Position numbers and translations under genes: made by a program. A model generated the notes under the pieces. The model was given only the letters and a program-made list of their open reading frames with translations, made no database searches and was not told the origin of the DNA. DNA of 54,696 nt from a virus, in the IMG/VR virus record IMGVR_UViG_3300049432_000174, positions 1 to 54,696 of that record, one strand, 5' to 3'. Positions 39,766 to 48,114 of this stretch are shown here, one piece after another; position 1 is the first letter of the stretch; the number at the start of each line of letters is the position of its first letter.

Positions 39766-40794
39766 CTAAACGGGTGTGGTGCTGTTGGTGGGTGAGGATG
39801 GAGAACCGCTAGCGGAACTGGCCCGGGCCCGCATGGCGTCGCGGCCAGCGCGGGTAGCGAAAAAACGGCTGCCGAGGGCCACTGCGGCGGGGTCGGCGGC
39901 TGGGACCTCGTCAGCGACCTCAGCCGCTCCTGCTTCGGCGGCCTCGGTGTCGGCCGCTTCGGCGGCGTCCAGCTCGTCGAGGATCTCGTCGAGGATCCCC
40001 GCCTCTTCCGGCGACTCGCCGGGCGTGTCGTCGGAGCGGAGCTTCGCCAGCCGGGCCCGGGCCCGGACGAGACGGTCCCGCGTCGGCGGCGACTCGGCCG
40101 CCTCGCCACCAGGGGCAGCGGCGCCGCCGACGCGGACCTCGACGGCCGTGGTCCCGGCCGTGGCCGGCACGCCGTTGATGACCAGCGAACCTGTAGTCGA
40201 CGTCACGGTGGCCGCCGGGATCTCCGGCACCGAGAACAGTTTCCGGAGGCGCACCACCTCAGCCTTGGCGTCGCCGTCGACGGTCACGACCGGGGCACCC
40301 CGCAGGTCCAGCGTCTCCGTCCCCGGGTTCGCACCCCGGAAACAGGCCGTCGCTTCGATCAGGTCGCCCCGCTCGATCAGGTCGCAGTACGGCTCCTCCT
40401 CGTCGTTGACGATCCGCTCCGGGAAGAAGGCGATCGACCATTCCTCGACGGCCCGGGCGACCATGGACCGCCACACCCGCTGCACCAGCGGGTCGAGATC
40501 GAGGTACAGCTCCCCCCGGACGATCAGGCCGAGGTCGAGTTCCTGAGCGGCGCCGTGACCGATCGGGCCGGCGCTCCACTGGTGGTTCCAACAGATCGGG
40601 ATCGTCGGGTGCTCGGCGATCGAGTCGGCGAAACAGCCGGCAACGATGCGCTCGGTCCACCCCCAGCCGATCTCGTAGGTCTCGGCGTAGGACGACACGA
40701 TCGCTTCGAAGGTGCCTTCCCCGACATCGGGTGTGGCACGAACCGAGGCGCGCATCCTGCGCCGGGCGATGGGAGGAGCGGCAGCCGTAGCCAT
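39766..40794 (-). CDS. HK97-type prohead protease with scaffold-like tail
   Basis: 342 aa. Catalytic His in ICWNHQW (H71) and Ser in EEWSIAFFP (S120) define the U35-type serine protease. Residues 200-342 form a long Ala/Glu-rich tail (ILDEILDELDAAEAADTEAA), as expected for a fused scaffold. GCTAGC lies 26 nt before the start. Within its own 3' end there is another GCTAGC (39808-39813, codons of SASGS). Confidence 0.88.
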   Translation of the reverse strand: MATAAAPPIARRRMRASVRATPDVGEGTFEAIVSSYAETYEIGWGWTERIVAGCFADSIAEHPTIPICWNHQWSAGPIGHGAAQELDLGLIVRGELYLDLDPLVQRVWRSMVARAVEEWSIAFFPERIVNDEEEPYCDLIERGDLIEATACFRGANPGTETLDLRGAPVVTVDGDAKAEVVRLRKLFSVPEIPAATVTSTTGSLVINGVPATAGTTAVEVRVGGAAAPGGEAAESPPTRDRLVRARARLAKLRSDDTPGESPEEAGILDEILDELDAAEAADTEAAEAGAAEVADEVPAADPAAVALGSRFFATRAGRDAMRARASSASGSPSSPTNSTTPV

Positions 40795-40814
40795 GCCCCG
40801 GAGGGTCCCAACCG

Positions 40815-40820
40815 GCTAGC
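40815..40820 (-). promoter_or_regulatory. Late start-associated element, protease
   Basis: GCTAGC starts exactly 26 nt before the ATG at 40794, within the 30-bp gap after the upstream gene. The 3' half reads CCCTCCGGGGC. It resembles the portal and endolysin copies in both sequence and spacing. Confidence 0.6.
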
Positions 40821-40824
40821 GGCT

Positions 40825-41088
40825 TCAGACCAGAGGTGGCCAGTGCCAGGTGCGCGGCGCCGGCTCGTCGCTGTCGTCGTAGGGGACGGACAGCTCGGCG
40901 TAGTCGACCCCCGGGGAGAACACCCGGAGGTGGACCGTCGACCCCGCCGGCGCCTCCAACGGGCTGCCCTCGGCGTGGTTCTCCTCGGTGACCACGATGA
41001 TCGCCGGGAGGATGTACCGGAACCCGCCCCGGCCGTCGGTCTGGTAATGGACAATCCGGCCCGGTGTCGGCCGGCCCCGCTCGGCCAT
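40825..41088 (-). CDS. Hypothetical 87-aa protein between portal and protease
   Basis: From the ATG at 41088. GRIVHYQTDGRGGFRYILPA, then IIVVTEENHA, VHLRVFSPGVDYAEL and TWHWPPLV: a small beta-barrel-like family often seen in phages (xPGRIVHY...W.WPP pattern). Function is unknown. It lies between the portal and the GCTAGC before the protease. Confidence 0.6.
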   Translation of the reverse strand: MAERGRPTPGRIVHYQTDGRGGFRYILPAIIVVTEENHAEGSPLEAPAGSTVHLRVFSPGVDYAELSVPYDDSDEPAPRTWHWPPLV

Positions 41089-41090
41089 TC

Positions 41091-42467
41091 TCAGTCCTCC
41101 TCGTCGTCGACGTCGTCGGGATCGGGGTCGCCGCCGCCCGGCAGCAGCTCGCCGTCAGCGATGTCGTCGTCGCCCTCGACGCCGCTGGTCGTCGTCGGTG
41201 TCCCGAACCCGAGCGGGATCGTGCCCGACCCGGCCCAGATGGTGTCCGCCTCGGGGTATGGCAGGTCCGGGAGGTTCTCCTTCCGGCGCCGCTCGTTCGG
41301 GGTGTAGGTGGGGCCCATCTGGGCGTAGGCCTGGGCCCGCTCCAGGAGGTCGGGGCGGAGCCGCTCGTCGAGGTCGAACTCGGACCAGTGGTAGTCCCAC
41401 AGCGGATTCTGGGAGATCATCTGCGCCCACCACTCGTCCTCGAACAGCGTCGCCCACGGCCCGAGGGTGTCTCGCACGTACTTCCCGCGGGTCTCGGCGA
41501 TGTTGGCCTTGATGGCGTGGTCGTAGATCCCCACCATCGGCGGGTCAACGCCGTACACCCCGAACACCTCTTCGCGGGACAGGCGGATCAGCTCGACGAG
41601 GGTCGGGACCCCGGTCGCTTCTGCGATCGGCTGGTATTCGGCGCTGGTGATGATCACGTTGCCGGACTGCTCCGGCGCCGTGTAGAGCTGGCGGAACTGC
41701 TCCCGGATCCGCTCCACGTCGTCGTCCTTCGGCATCTGCGACAGCCGCAGGATCCCCGACGGGCGCGCCGCGTTGCCGTAGTAGGAGACGAGGTGCCGGT
41801 CGATGGCGTTGTGCAGCGCGATCGTGTACTGCAACGACTCGATGGGCGACACCCCGACGACCGACTCCGGGTCATCCCCCCAGGTGATGTGCACGCACTC
41901 CTCGGGGGCGAGCATGCGGCTCCCGCCGGCGCCCCACGCCTCCCACCACAGCACCGACATCGGGTCTTCCGTGACGACCCGGATGCGCCGCCACGGCACA
42001 GGCCACAACTCGTCCGGGCCGTAGTTCCCCCAGTTGAACGTCTGGAGGGCGTTGCCGAACACGCAGACGTCGATCATCGCCCGGAAGATCAGCCTGCGGC
42101 GCGACACCCTCGGCGCCGGCTGGCGGAACAACCGGTCGAGCGCCAGCCCGGCGGCGGGCGGCCGGGCTGAGCTGTCCGGGGGGAGGTCGGACCGGACCCG
42201 GCGCCGTTCCCCGTTGGCGGCCGCGGTGTAGCTCCGCACCGGGATCGACGACAGACCGCGGGCCAGGAGGTGGCAACAGGCGTACACCAGCGGGTTGGTC
42301 CGGTACACCCGCGACAACGCCAGCATCCGCATCTCGCCGGTCGGTAGCCGGGTCAGAGGAATCGACTGGGCTCCCGGCGACCGGATCTGCTGCACGTCGA
42401 TCCCACCCAGCGGGTAGGACCGCTGACGGATCTGCTCGAGCTGGCCGGCGGCCGACAGGACCTGCAC
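41091..42467 (-). CDS. Portal protein
   Basis: 458 aa from the GTG at 42467. MRMLALSRVYRTNPLVYACC, then LSSIPVRSY, FGNALQTFNWGNYG, ESLQYTIALHNAIDRHLVSY and GVYGVDPPMVGIYDHAIKAN are portal-family blocks (HK97/SPP1 type). The C-terminus is acidic (DDIADGELLPGGGDPDPDDV). It forms the dodecameric DNA gate. GCTAGC lies 26 nt before the start. Directly downstream of the terminase cluster. Confidence 0.88.
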   Translation of the reverse strand: MQVLSAAGQLEQIRQRSYPLGGIDVQQIRSPGAQSIPLTRLPTGEMRMLALSRVYRTNPLVYACCHLLARGLSSIPVRSYTAAANGERRRVRSDLPPDSSARPPAAGLALDRLFRQPAPRVSRRRLIFRAMIDVCVFGNALQTFNWGNYGPDELWPVPWRRIRVVTEDPMSVLWWEAWGAGGSRMLAPEECVHITWGDDPESVVGVSPIESLQYTIALHNAIDRHLVSYYGNAARPSGILRLSQMPKDDDVERIREQFRQLYTAPEQSGNVIITSAEYQPIAEATGVPTLVELIRLSREEVFGVYGVDPPMVGIYDHAIKANIAETRGKYVRDTLGPWATLFEDEWWAQMISQNPLWDYHWSEFDLDERLRPDLLERAQAYAQMGPTYTPNERRRKENLPDLPYPEADTIWAGSGTIPLGFGTPTTTSGVEGDDDIADGELLPGGGDPDPDDVDDEED

Positions 42468-42487
42468 GGCCCTGATGGTGCGGGTGG

Positions 42488-42493
42488 GCTAGC
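42488..42493 (-). promoter_or_regulatory. Late start-associated element, portal
   Basis: GCTAGC overlaps the TAG stop of the upstream gene and starts exactly 26 nt before the GTG at 42467. The 3' half reads CCATCAGGGCC. Because portal, protease and endolysin share spacing and sequence, chance is unlikely. Confidence 0.6.
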
Positions 42494-42953
42494 GCTTGGC
42501 CGCCCCGTTCGTGGCCGGGCCCGCCCGGGGCGGCACCTGCGTGAACGCCACCCGCTCCCGGGCCACGAACACCTCACCACCCAGCGGCACATTGCGGTCC
42601 CCGAGGTACTCCGCCGCGGTCAGCAACACCCCATCGTCGGTCACCTCGAGCACCACCCCCCTGATCGTCGTGTCATCCGTCAGGTGCACCATCAGCTGCT
42701 GGCGCCGCATCGTCGCCCACCACGACCGGGGCTCCGCCGCCCGCTCCGCCGCCAGCCGATGCCGCGTCTGCGCGCCCCGGGCCCGGGCCGCGGCCACCTC
42801 CGCTGCCGCTCGGCCGGCCGCCTCGTCTGCCCGGGCCGCCTCGGACTCCTCCAGCAGCACCATGAGGCGTGTCGTGGTGCGCAGCGACAGCCACACCGCC
42901 ACCAGCGCGGCGGCCAGGCCGACCAGCGCGGCGCACAGGATCGACGTGGTCAT
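42489..42953 (-). CDS. Membrane/coiled-coil protein with Sm-like domain
   Basis: 154 aa from the ATG at 42953. A membrane helix (CAALVGLAAALVAVWLSL), then an Ala/Arg-rich coiled coil, then about 45 residues LMVHLTDDTTIRGVVLEVTD, then DGVLLTAAEYLG: a small barrel resembling Sm-like domains. Such genes are common between terminase and portal. Function is unknown. Confidence 0.55.
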   Translation of the reverse strand: MTTSILCAALVGLAAALVAVWLSLRTTTRLMVLLEESEAARADEAAGRAAAEVAAARARGAQTRHRLAAERAAEPRSWWATMRRQQLMVHLTDDTTIRGVVLEVTDDGVLLTAAEYLGDRNVPLGGEVFVARERVAFTQVPPRAGPATNGAAKR

Positions 42954-43237
42954 TGGTGCGCCTTCTCCTTGACCCGGGGCGAGACGAAGGTCCGGCCCCG
43001 GCTGTAGTGGGGCACCGGGTCGGCGATGAACCGGCCATTGATGTCCTTCGCTCGCACCATGAACGCGTCGGCCTGGTCGACGTGCCAAAAGGCCTCCTGC
43101 AACTCCTCGAGGCAGGCGACGAAGCGGTCCTGCCACTCCAGCGGCATCGACTGAAGCAGGGTCCGGGGAAGGACCTGATAGTTGGCATACGTCAGACCGA
43201 ACCAGAGGTGGACCGCCCCGTCCGGCGCGGAGGTCAC
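42950..43237 (-). CDS. Hypothetical protein downstream of terminase
   Basis: 95 aa from the GTG at 43237 (GTGA overlap with terminase). HLWFGLTYANYQVLPRTLLQ, then EWQDRFVACLEELQEAFWHV and FMVRAKDINGRFIADPVPHY. It is common in actinophage packaging clusters. Role unknown. Confidence 0.55.
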   Translation of the reverse strand: MTSAPDGAVHLWFGLTYANYQVLPRTLLQSMPLEWQDRFVACLEELQEAFWHVDQADAFMVRAKDINGRFIADPVPHYSRGRTFVSPRVKEKAHQ

Positions 43238-45897
43238 GATGCCTCCCCACCGGCCGCCGGCGCCGGCGCCTGTGGCTGGCCGAGGAAGATGGCGAAATCG
43301 GCGGTGCCTTCGTCGTCCATCATCGCCTTCATCGCCAACACGTCGGCCACCACCCCGTCGATCTTGTCCTTCGACCTGGCCTTGTCCGGCTTCACGTTCT
43401 CCCCCGAGTCGTACACCGGCACCACGTTCGTCGCCATCCACCGCAACACCGGGTTGCCGCCGTGGCGGAGCTTCCGCTCGTTGACGAGCCGCTCGTAGTT
43501 CTTCGCCGGCGCCGACAACGCCGCGATGGTCTGCGGATACGGCACCATGCGGATCCCCTCATCCTCGAGTTCCTGGACGACCTTGATGGCGTTCCACCGG
43601 TCGTAACCGACCGCCCGCAGGTCCAGCGCGGCGGCGTCGACGATGATCTGCGCCTTGATCACATCGAAATTCGTGGTCTTCCCCGGTGTCACCGTCAGGT
43701 AGCCGGCCGCCGCCCACATTCGCATCGTCGCCTGCATCTCCCCCCGCCGGGCCAACGCCACCTCCGGCAAGAAGAAGCGGGACAGGACCGTGACGGTGCC
43801 GTCGTCGTGGGGGATGGCGATCTTCCATGCGGCGAAGTCGGCGCTCGACGCGAGGTCGAGGCCTCCCCATGCCGGCGCGCCCGACAAGTCCTCATCGAGG
43901 AACCCGGGGCACCCATCCCACGCCTCCAGGTCCAGCCACACCGCCGTCGTCGGCCGCGACCGGATCCCGAGATGGAGCCGCTTGAACGTCGGGAGGAACG
44001 CCGGGGAACTCTCCGCCTTCAGCGCCTTCGACGCCAGGTAGTTCCGCATCACCGACCGGTCGATCCCCGGGTTCGCCGCCTCCCACGTCGCCTCGGCGAA
44101 CGGGTCGGCGTCATCCGCCGCGGCGAACACCACCCCGTAGACCGAGGGGTCGACGATGATCCCGTCGGCCAGACGCTCGACGTAGCTGCGCTTCTCGTCG
44201 TAGATCGAGGTGCGGTCGTCTTCGTCGGCGGTAGTGATGTAGATGATGAGCGGCTGGCGCCGGCTGCCGGTCGCCGTGTCGACCGCGTCGATCAGGTCGC
44301 GGGTCTTATGCACGTGGACCTCGTCGACGATGGCGCCGTGGACGTTGAGGCCGTGCTGGAGACCGGCGTCGGAGGCCAGCACCTCGAAGAACCCGTTGGT
44401 CTCTCGGTACTCGATGACGTTGCGGTGGACCAGCAGCCGGTCGCGGATGTCTTTGCTGCCGGAGCGGACCATCGCCCGGGCCGGGTCGAACACCTGTCGC
44501 GCCTGACGCTTGGCTCCCGCCAGCGCGTAGACCTCGGCCCCCGGCTCCCGGTCCGCCGAGAGGAGGTACAGGCCGACCCCCGACCCAATCGTCGAGTTGT
44601 GGGTCGGGACGAACGACCGACCGACGAGGTACATGCCGTGGGGGTCGGCGATCTGGATGCACTTCACCGGCACCGACGGGACCGGCTCGACGGACACGAC
44701 CTGGCGGCTGCGCGACCGGGCCCGTCGGGCGACTGGCGGTGGAGCGAGACGTTGCAGCTTGCGGGTCAGGCGGAAGACTGGCCGGTCGGCGTAGGTGGTG
44801 AAGGCGATGTCCCAGACGGGGCCGCAGTCCTTCCCGCTGAGGGTGGCCCGTGTCTCCCGTACGGTTGCCTTGAAGCCGAGGGAGCGCACCAGTTCGGCGA
44901 CGTCCGCCGCCAGGCGCATCGAGGTGCTGGTGTAGATGCACTGGGTGATGTTGTGCTTGACGCCCCTTCGGCTCACGGTGCCGTCGGTGTCCATGAGCCC
45001 CTGAAGGAGAGCTAGCCGCTGCGGCGCCGATGCCCGCAGGTACTCGGTGGGGATGTGCTTCGCTCCGAGCACGCCGAGGTCTCGCAGTTCGGCGAGGAGG
45101 CCGTAGATGCCCCACAGGTAGGAGGCCTTGCGTTTGACGACCCTGTATCCGGCGCCGATGATTTGGTCGATGACCTCTTGGTCAGCCGACGTGATCGAAC
45201 CGCCCGCCGTCGTGCCGTCGCCGAGCCAGGCACCGAGGACGTAGGGGTTAACGACCAGCTTCGCCTCGGGCAGCTCGAGAGCGCCGGCGATGGTCACTGC
45301 GTGGTTCCGGTCGTTGCGGGGCCCGTAGGTGACCGTCTCGGCGAGTTCTCGGGTGGTGTGAAGACCGGTCGCCTCGGTCTGGAGCCCTTGCTTGCGCATC
45401 TGGGTCCGCCAGAGGTGGCCTGCGTCAGCGATGAGCGACTCGCCGTCGGAGAAGGTGACCCGGTAGCACGGCCGGCCCCACATCGTGTTCGTGACGCCAG
45501 CGACCGTGGTGACCCGTCCCTCGTCGGTGAACACCTCGTCGCCAACCTCGAGCGCACCGTGGTTTGTCCACCCATCAGGCGTCGGAACAGGCGTGTCAAA
45601 AGCCAAGGCCTTGGCGTTCTTGCGGGGCATCTCCCACCACGCGTCGCGCACGATCCGGTACCCCTGGGCGTTCTTCCAGCCGAACACCGGGGCGATCAGG
45701 TACTCGATCTGCCAGTCGTCGAGGACGAGGAGGTGACCGCCGAGCTCCCCCTTGATGTGGCGCAGCTGGGCGAAGAACCGCACCACCCGGTCCACCGCCG
45801 CCTCGTCGAACCAGGCACCCGGCACGTCGACCGGCGGCGGCGTCTGGATCAGCGGCCGGCACCCCACCGGCACCACCAGCCCGCCGGCGGCGGTCAC
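43234..45897 (-). CDS. Terminase large subunit interrupted by an intein
   Basis: 887 aa from the GTG at 45897 (GTGA with the small subunit). The extein Walker A is PRKNAK-STIG (91-96 then 435-438), split by the intein exactly before the Ser. Walker B is GAIVDEVHVHK, followed by IYITTADEDD. The nuclease domain begins near GGLDLASSADFAAW. The mature extein is about 549 aa, normal for TerL. Splicing must occur before packaging. Confidence 0.92.
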   Translation of the reverse strand: MTAAGGLVVPVGCRPLIQTPPPVDVPGAWFDEAAVDRVVRFFAQLRHIKGELGGHLLVLDDWQIEYLIAPVFGWKNAQGYRIVRDAWWEMPRKNAKALAFDTPVPTPDGWTNHGALEVGDEVFTDEGRVTTVAGVTNTMWGRPCYRVTFSDGESLIADAGHLWRTQMRKQGLQTEATGLHTTRELAETVTYGPRNDRNHAVTIAGALELPEAKLVVNPYVLGAWLGDGTTAGGSITSADQEVIDQIIGAGYRVVKRKASYLWGIYGLLAELRDLGVLGAKHIPTEYLRASAPQRLALLQGLMDTDGTVSRRGVKHNITQCIYTSTSMRLAADVAELVRSLGFKATVRETRATLSGKDCGPVWDIAFTTYADRPVFRLTRKLQRLAPPPVARRARSRSRQVVSVEPVPSVPVKCIQIADPHGMYLVGRSFVPTHNSTIGSGVGLYLLSADREPGAEVYALAGAKRQARQVFDPARAMVRSGSKDIRDRLLVHRNVIEYRETNGFFEVLASDAGLQHGLNVHGAIVDEVHVHKTRDLIDAVDTATGSRRQPLIIYITTADEDDRTSIYDEKRSYVERLADGIIVDPSVYGVVFAAADDADPFAEATWEAANPGIDRSVMRNYLASKALKAESSPAFLPTFKRLHLGIRSRPTTAVWLDLEAWDGCPGFLDEDLSGAPAWGGLDLASSADFAAWKIAIPHDDGTVTVLSRFFLPEVALARRGEMQATMRMWAAAGYLTVTPGKTTNFDVIKAQIIVDAAALDLRAVGYDRWNAIKVVQELEDEGIRMVPYPQTIAALSAPAKNYERLVNERKLRHGGNPVLRWMATNVVPVYDSGENVKPDKARSKDKIDGVVADVLAMKAMMDDEGTADFAIFLGQPQAPAPAAGGEAS
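44596..45609 (-). other. Class 3-type intein with LAGLIDADG endonuclease in TerL
   Basis: 338 aa (residues 97-434). It starts with Ala instead of Cys (ALAFDTPVPTPDGW) and ends VPTHN before the +1 Ser. Block B has GHLW (Trp), block F has VKCIQIADPHGMYLVG (Cys), and block G has Thr: the W-C-T set that defines class 3 inteins. Endonuclease motifs YVLGAWLGDG and LLQGLMDTDGT are intact. The insertion site is the ATPase P-loop, a usual target. Confidence 0.85.
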
Positions 45898-46355
45898 GTA
45901 TCAAACAGGTCATCGGACGGGTCGGGTTCCTCCACCGCCAACGTCGTCCGGAGGCGGGCGACCGGGACCATCCCGAACTGCTTGGCGTACTCGAGGAACG
46001 AGGCGGAGTGGAGCCGCAGCGCGTCGCTTGCCGGGTTGCGCGACAGGCGGTTCTGATGGCCCGGGTCCCTCACCACGGCCCCCTCTTCGAGGATCTTCTT
46101 CGACGCCGCGACGGCCACCTGGTAGTGCTGAATGGCGAGGGCCAGCGCCAGATCGTCGGCCGGTGAGTACAGGCCGGCGGCCTGAAGCTCCTTCGCCTTC
46201 TTCCGGAACAGGACCCCGCCGCCGGCGTTGAGACTGCCCGGCGCCTTGATCGGACCGGCCGGGACCACAGGATGCGCCGGCGCGGCTTTCCCGCCCGGGT
46301 TGGCCCGGCGGAGACGGACTACGTTGCTCTGCGGGAGCGGGCCTCGGGCACCCAT
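45894..46355 (-). CDS. Terminase small subunit (P27-like)
   Basis: 153 aa from the ATG at 46355. MGARGPLPQSNVVRLRRANP is the typical P27-family N-terminus. The body LYSPADDLALALAIQHYQVA, then NPASDALRLHSASFLEYAKQ, then FGMVPVAR matches the family. Placed directly before the large subunit. Confidence 0.85.
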   Translation of the reverse strand: MGARGPLPQSNVVRLRRANPGGKAAPAHPVVPAGPIKAPGSLNAGGGVLFRKKAKELQAAGLYSPADDLALALAIQHYQVAVAASKKILEEGAVVRDPGHQNRLSRNPASDALRLHSASFLEYAKQFGMVPVARLRTTLAVEEPDPSDDLFDT

Positions 46356-46357
46356 CG

Positions 46358-46639
46358 TCAGCCTCCTGGCTGACGGTAGCGGCGCCCACCGTCCGTTTGG
46401 CCGGAGTGCCGTGGGCAGAGCAAAACCTTGTTGTCGACGTCGTTCCCGCCACCCATCCGCTCGGGCACCACGTGGCCCTGGATGAGACCCTTGCCCTTCC
46501 CGTCGCTGCCCATATTGACGACCCCTTCGGCGGCGCAGAGCACACAGCCGCCGTCCCGGGCGAGGAGCTGCTGCTTGTCGGTTGTCCGCCACTGGTTCTT
46601 GAAGCGGTAGCCCCGCCGGTTCCCTTCGCTGTCAGGCAC
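46358..46639 (-). CDS. HNH endonuclease (packaging-associated)
   Basis: 93 aa from the ATG at 46639. LLARDGGCVLCAAEG, QGHVVPERMGGGNDVDNKVL and CPRHSGQ form the HNH motif with a Cys4-type zinc site. Small HNH proteins adjacent to terminase are needed for cos cleavage in HK97-like phages (family knowledge), so cos packaging is likely. Confidence 0.85.
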   Translation of the reverse strand: MPDSEGNRRGYRFKNQWRTTDKQQLLARDGGCVLCAAEGVVNMGSDGKGKGLIQGHVVPERMGGGNDVDNKVLLCPRHSGQTDGGRRYRQPGG

Positions 46640-47096
46640 TGGCCTCCGCCTCCTCCTGCTTGGCCGCCTCGCGGCGCTGCTCCCGCCACGCCTGGCCGTG
46701 GCTGTTCCACCAGCGCCGCTGCCGGGCCTTCTCCCGCTCTCGGCGTTCGTCCTCGGCGATCTGCGCTTCGCTGGTGCAGGACGTGCACCAGGCCGCCGCC
46801 GACGCCGGGTCGATGCTGCGCCGGCTACACCGTGGGCACAGGTCGGGGGCCCGGTCGAGCTGGCGGCGGGTCATCCACTGGGCCAGCTCGTCGGCGAGGC
46901 CGTTCTCGCCGTTGATGACCCGCCGGACTTCTGTGACGGCGATGCGCACGGTCGCTGCCCGCCGAACGTCGCCGGGCATGGTCATGGCGGCGAGGCGGCC
47001 ACTGTGGACCCAGCGGAGCACGGTGGTCCGGTGGACGCGCAGGAGGACGGCCACCTCGGTGGGGGTCATGAACTCGGTGGGTAGGTCAGGCGCCAC
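46632..47096 (-). CDS. HTH plus zinc-ribbon protein
   Basis: 154 aa from the GTG at 47096. An excisionase-type HTH (MTPTEVAVLLRVHRTTVLRW; VHSGRLAAMTMPGDVRR), a Cys4 ribbon (LCPRCSRRS... WCTSCTSE) and a charged C-terminal helix (EDERREREKARQRRWWNSHG). First gene of the packaging cluster; it may bind DNA at the late promoter or cos region. GCTAGC lies 26 nt before the start. Confidence 0.65.
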   Translation of the reverse strand: MAPDLPTEFMTPTEVAVLLRVHRTTVLRWVHSGRLAAMTMPGDVRRAATVRIAVTEVRRVINGENGLADELAQWMTRRQLDRAPDLCPRCSRRSIDPASAAAWCTSCTSEAQIAEDERREREKARQRRWWNSHGQAWREQRREAAKQEEAEASA

Positions 47097-47418
47097 GATC
47101 GACAGCGTCCCCGACTGCTAGCGGCCGGTGCATCCGGTGCACTTGATGCACCGCCCCGGAGCTAATCATCCAGACCCGCCGCTGCAGGCGCCGGGCGATC
47201 CGGGCCCGCTCATCGTCGTTGGCTCCCCCGAACACCCCGCCGGCGAGACCCTCGTCGATGGCCATGTCCAGGCATGGCATCCGCACCGGGCAGCCGACGC
47301 AGATCCTCTTCGCCTCGGCCTCCGCCTCCACCGTTGACTTCGGCGGGAAGAAGATCTCGGGTCCCATGTCTCGGCAGGCCGCCGACCGGCGCCACGCTGC
47401 GATCTCCAAGGCCCGCAA
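47086..47418 (-). CDS. WhiB-like iron-sulfur regulator
   Basis: 110 aa from a TTG at 47418; no ATG or GTG is in frame nearby, so the start is uncertain. Four Cys: SAACRDMG, then CVGCPVRMPC, as in WhiB proteins. The turn GVFGG replaces the usual G[VI]WGG. WhiB proteins work with sigma factors in Actinobacteria; phage homologues alter host transcription. Its 3' end holds the GCTAGC of the next gene. Divergent from the 149-aa gene. Confidence 0.8.
   Translation of the reverse strand: MRALEIAAWRRSAACRDMGPEIFFPPKSTVEAEAEAKRICVGCPVRMPCLDMAIDEGLAGGVFGGANDDERARIARRLQRRVWMISSGAVHQVHRMHRPLAVGDAVDRGA
47117..47122 (-). promoter_or_regulatory. Late start-associated element, packaging cluster
   Basis: GCTAGC, inside the last codons of the WhiB-like gene, starts exactly 26 nt before the GTG at 47096. 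The downstream half diverges (CGCTGTCGATC), so it is the least similar copy. Confidence 0.45.
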
Positions 47419-47444
47419 CGTAACCCCGTGGTGCGACAGGGACG

Positions 47445-47450
47445 TACCAT
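47445..47450 (+). promoter_or_regulatory. Candidate leaderless promoter
   Basis: TACCAT fits the actinobacterial -10 pattern TAnnnT and ends 7 nt before the ATG at 47458, so transcription could start on the A of the start codon. No good -35 is seen (GTAACC near 47420). Confidence 0.4.
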
Positions 47451-47457
47451 TCCGAGC

Positions 47458-47907
47458 ATGGACACCCCGAACGTGGTCGACCTGTGCGACACCATCGCCG
47501 ACGACCTGGCCGACATCGCCCGGGCCATCGCCCCGGACTACATGGACTGGCGCCACATGCACCCCGACGTCCTCCAGGCCGAGAATGCCCCCTGGCTGGC
47601 CGTATATTCACCAGCGACCACACACCTCCTGGTGGCGACGCCCGGGCAGTTCTTCGACGATGACGAGATCACGATCGAGTGGGCCGTCAGCATCGCGTCC
47701 GACGACCAGGGCGGCGTCGACACACCCGCCGTTGTCCGTGACGCCATCCTCGCCGCCGCGCCGTTCCTCGATCGGCTCAAGTCGTACGCCGAAGGCCTCC
47801 CCGGCCTCGGCAACCAGCTGGTCGGCACCCTGGCCAGCACCGCCCGCGCCACCGACGTCGGGCTGGTCTGGCGTCAGACCAGCCGGCTGGTCGTCAACAC
47901 GCCCTAG
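47458..47907 (+). CDS. Hypothetical 149-aa protein
   Basis: From the ATG at 47458. An acidic helical start (VDLCDTIADDLADIARAIAP), a beta-sheet middle (PWLAVYSPATTHLLVATPGQ; ITIEWAVSIASDD) and a helical end. One of few plus-strand genes, divergent from the WhiB-like gene and perhaps controlled with it. No recognised domain. Confidence 0.6.
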   Translation: MDTPNVVDLCDTIADDLADIARAIAPDYMDWRHMHPDVLQAENAPWLAVYSPATTHLLVATPGQFFDDDEITIEWAVSIASDDQGGVDTPAVVRDAILAAAPFLDRLKSYAEGLPGLGNQLVGTLASTARATDVGLVWRQTSRLVVNTP

Positions 47908-48114
47908 ATGTCCGGTTCGCCCGACATGCCCGGCCCGACCTGTCCCCGAATGTCCGAATCGCCCCACTATGGGGGGGTGGATTCGTCACCTTTGTCCGGT
48001 TTGTCGCACCCCCACGTAGCCGAACGCGCACGCCGGACGGTTTCCCCAAACAGGGTGGGAGATCGGCCGAAATGGGGTCAAACCGGGACAAACCGCCCAG
48101 CAGTCGGGCCGACG
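47908..48114. promoter_or_regulatory. Convergent intergenic region with inverted repeats
   Basis: 207 bp between two converging genes hold no supported gene. TTTGTCCGGTTTGTC (47991-48005) and an inverted copy GTCAAACCGGGACAAACCG (48078-48096) lie 73 bp apart, and TGTCC occurs several more times (47929, 47941, 47951). They may form a bidirectional terminator or be operator sites. Confidence 0.45.

Noticed and set aside
45011-45016. GCTAGC in the intein as another late element
   Set aside because: It is inside coding sequence with no start codon 25-27 nt away. The same holds for 7311 and 54582.
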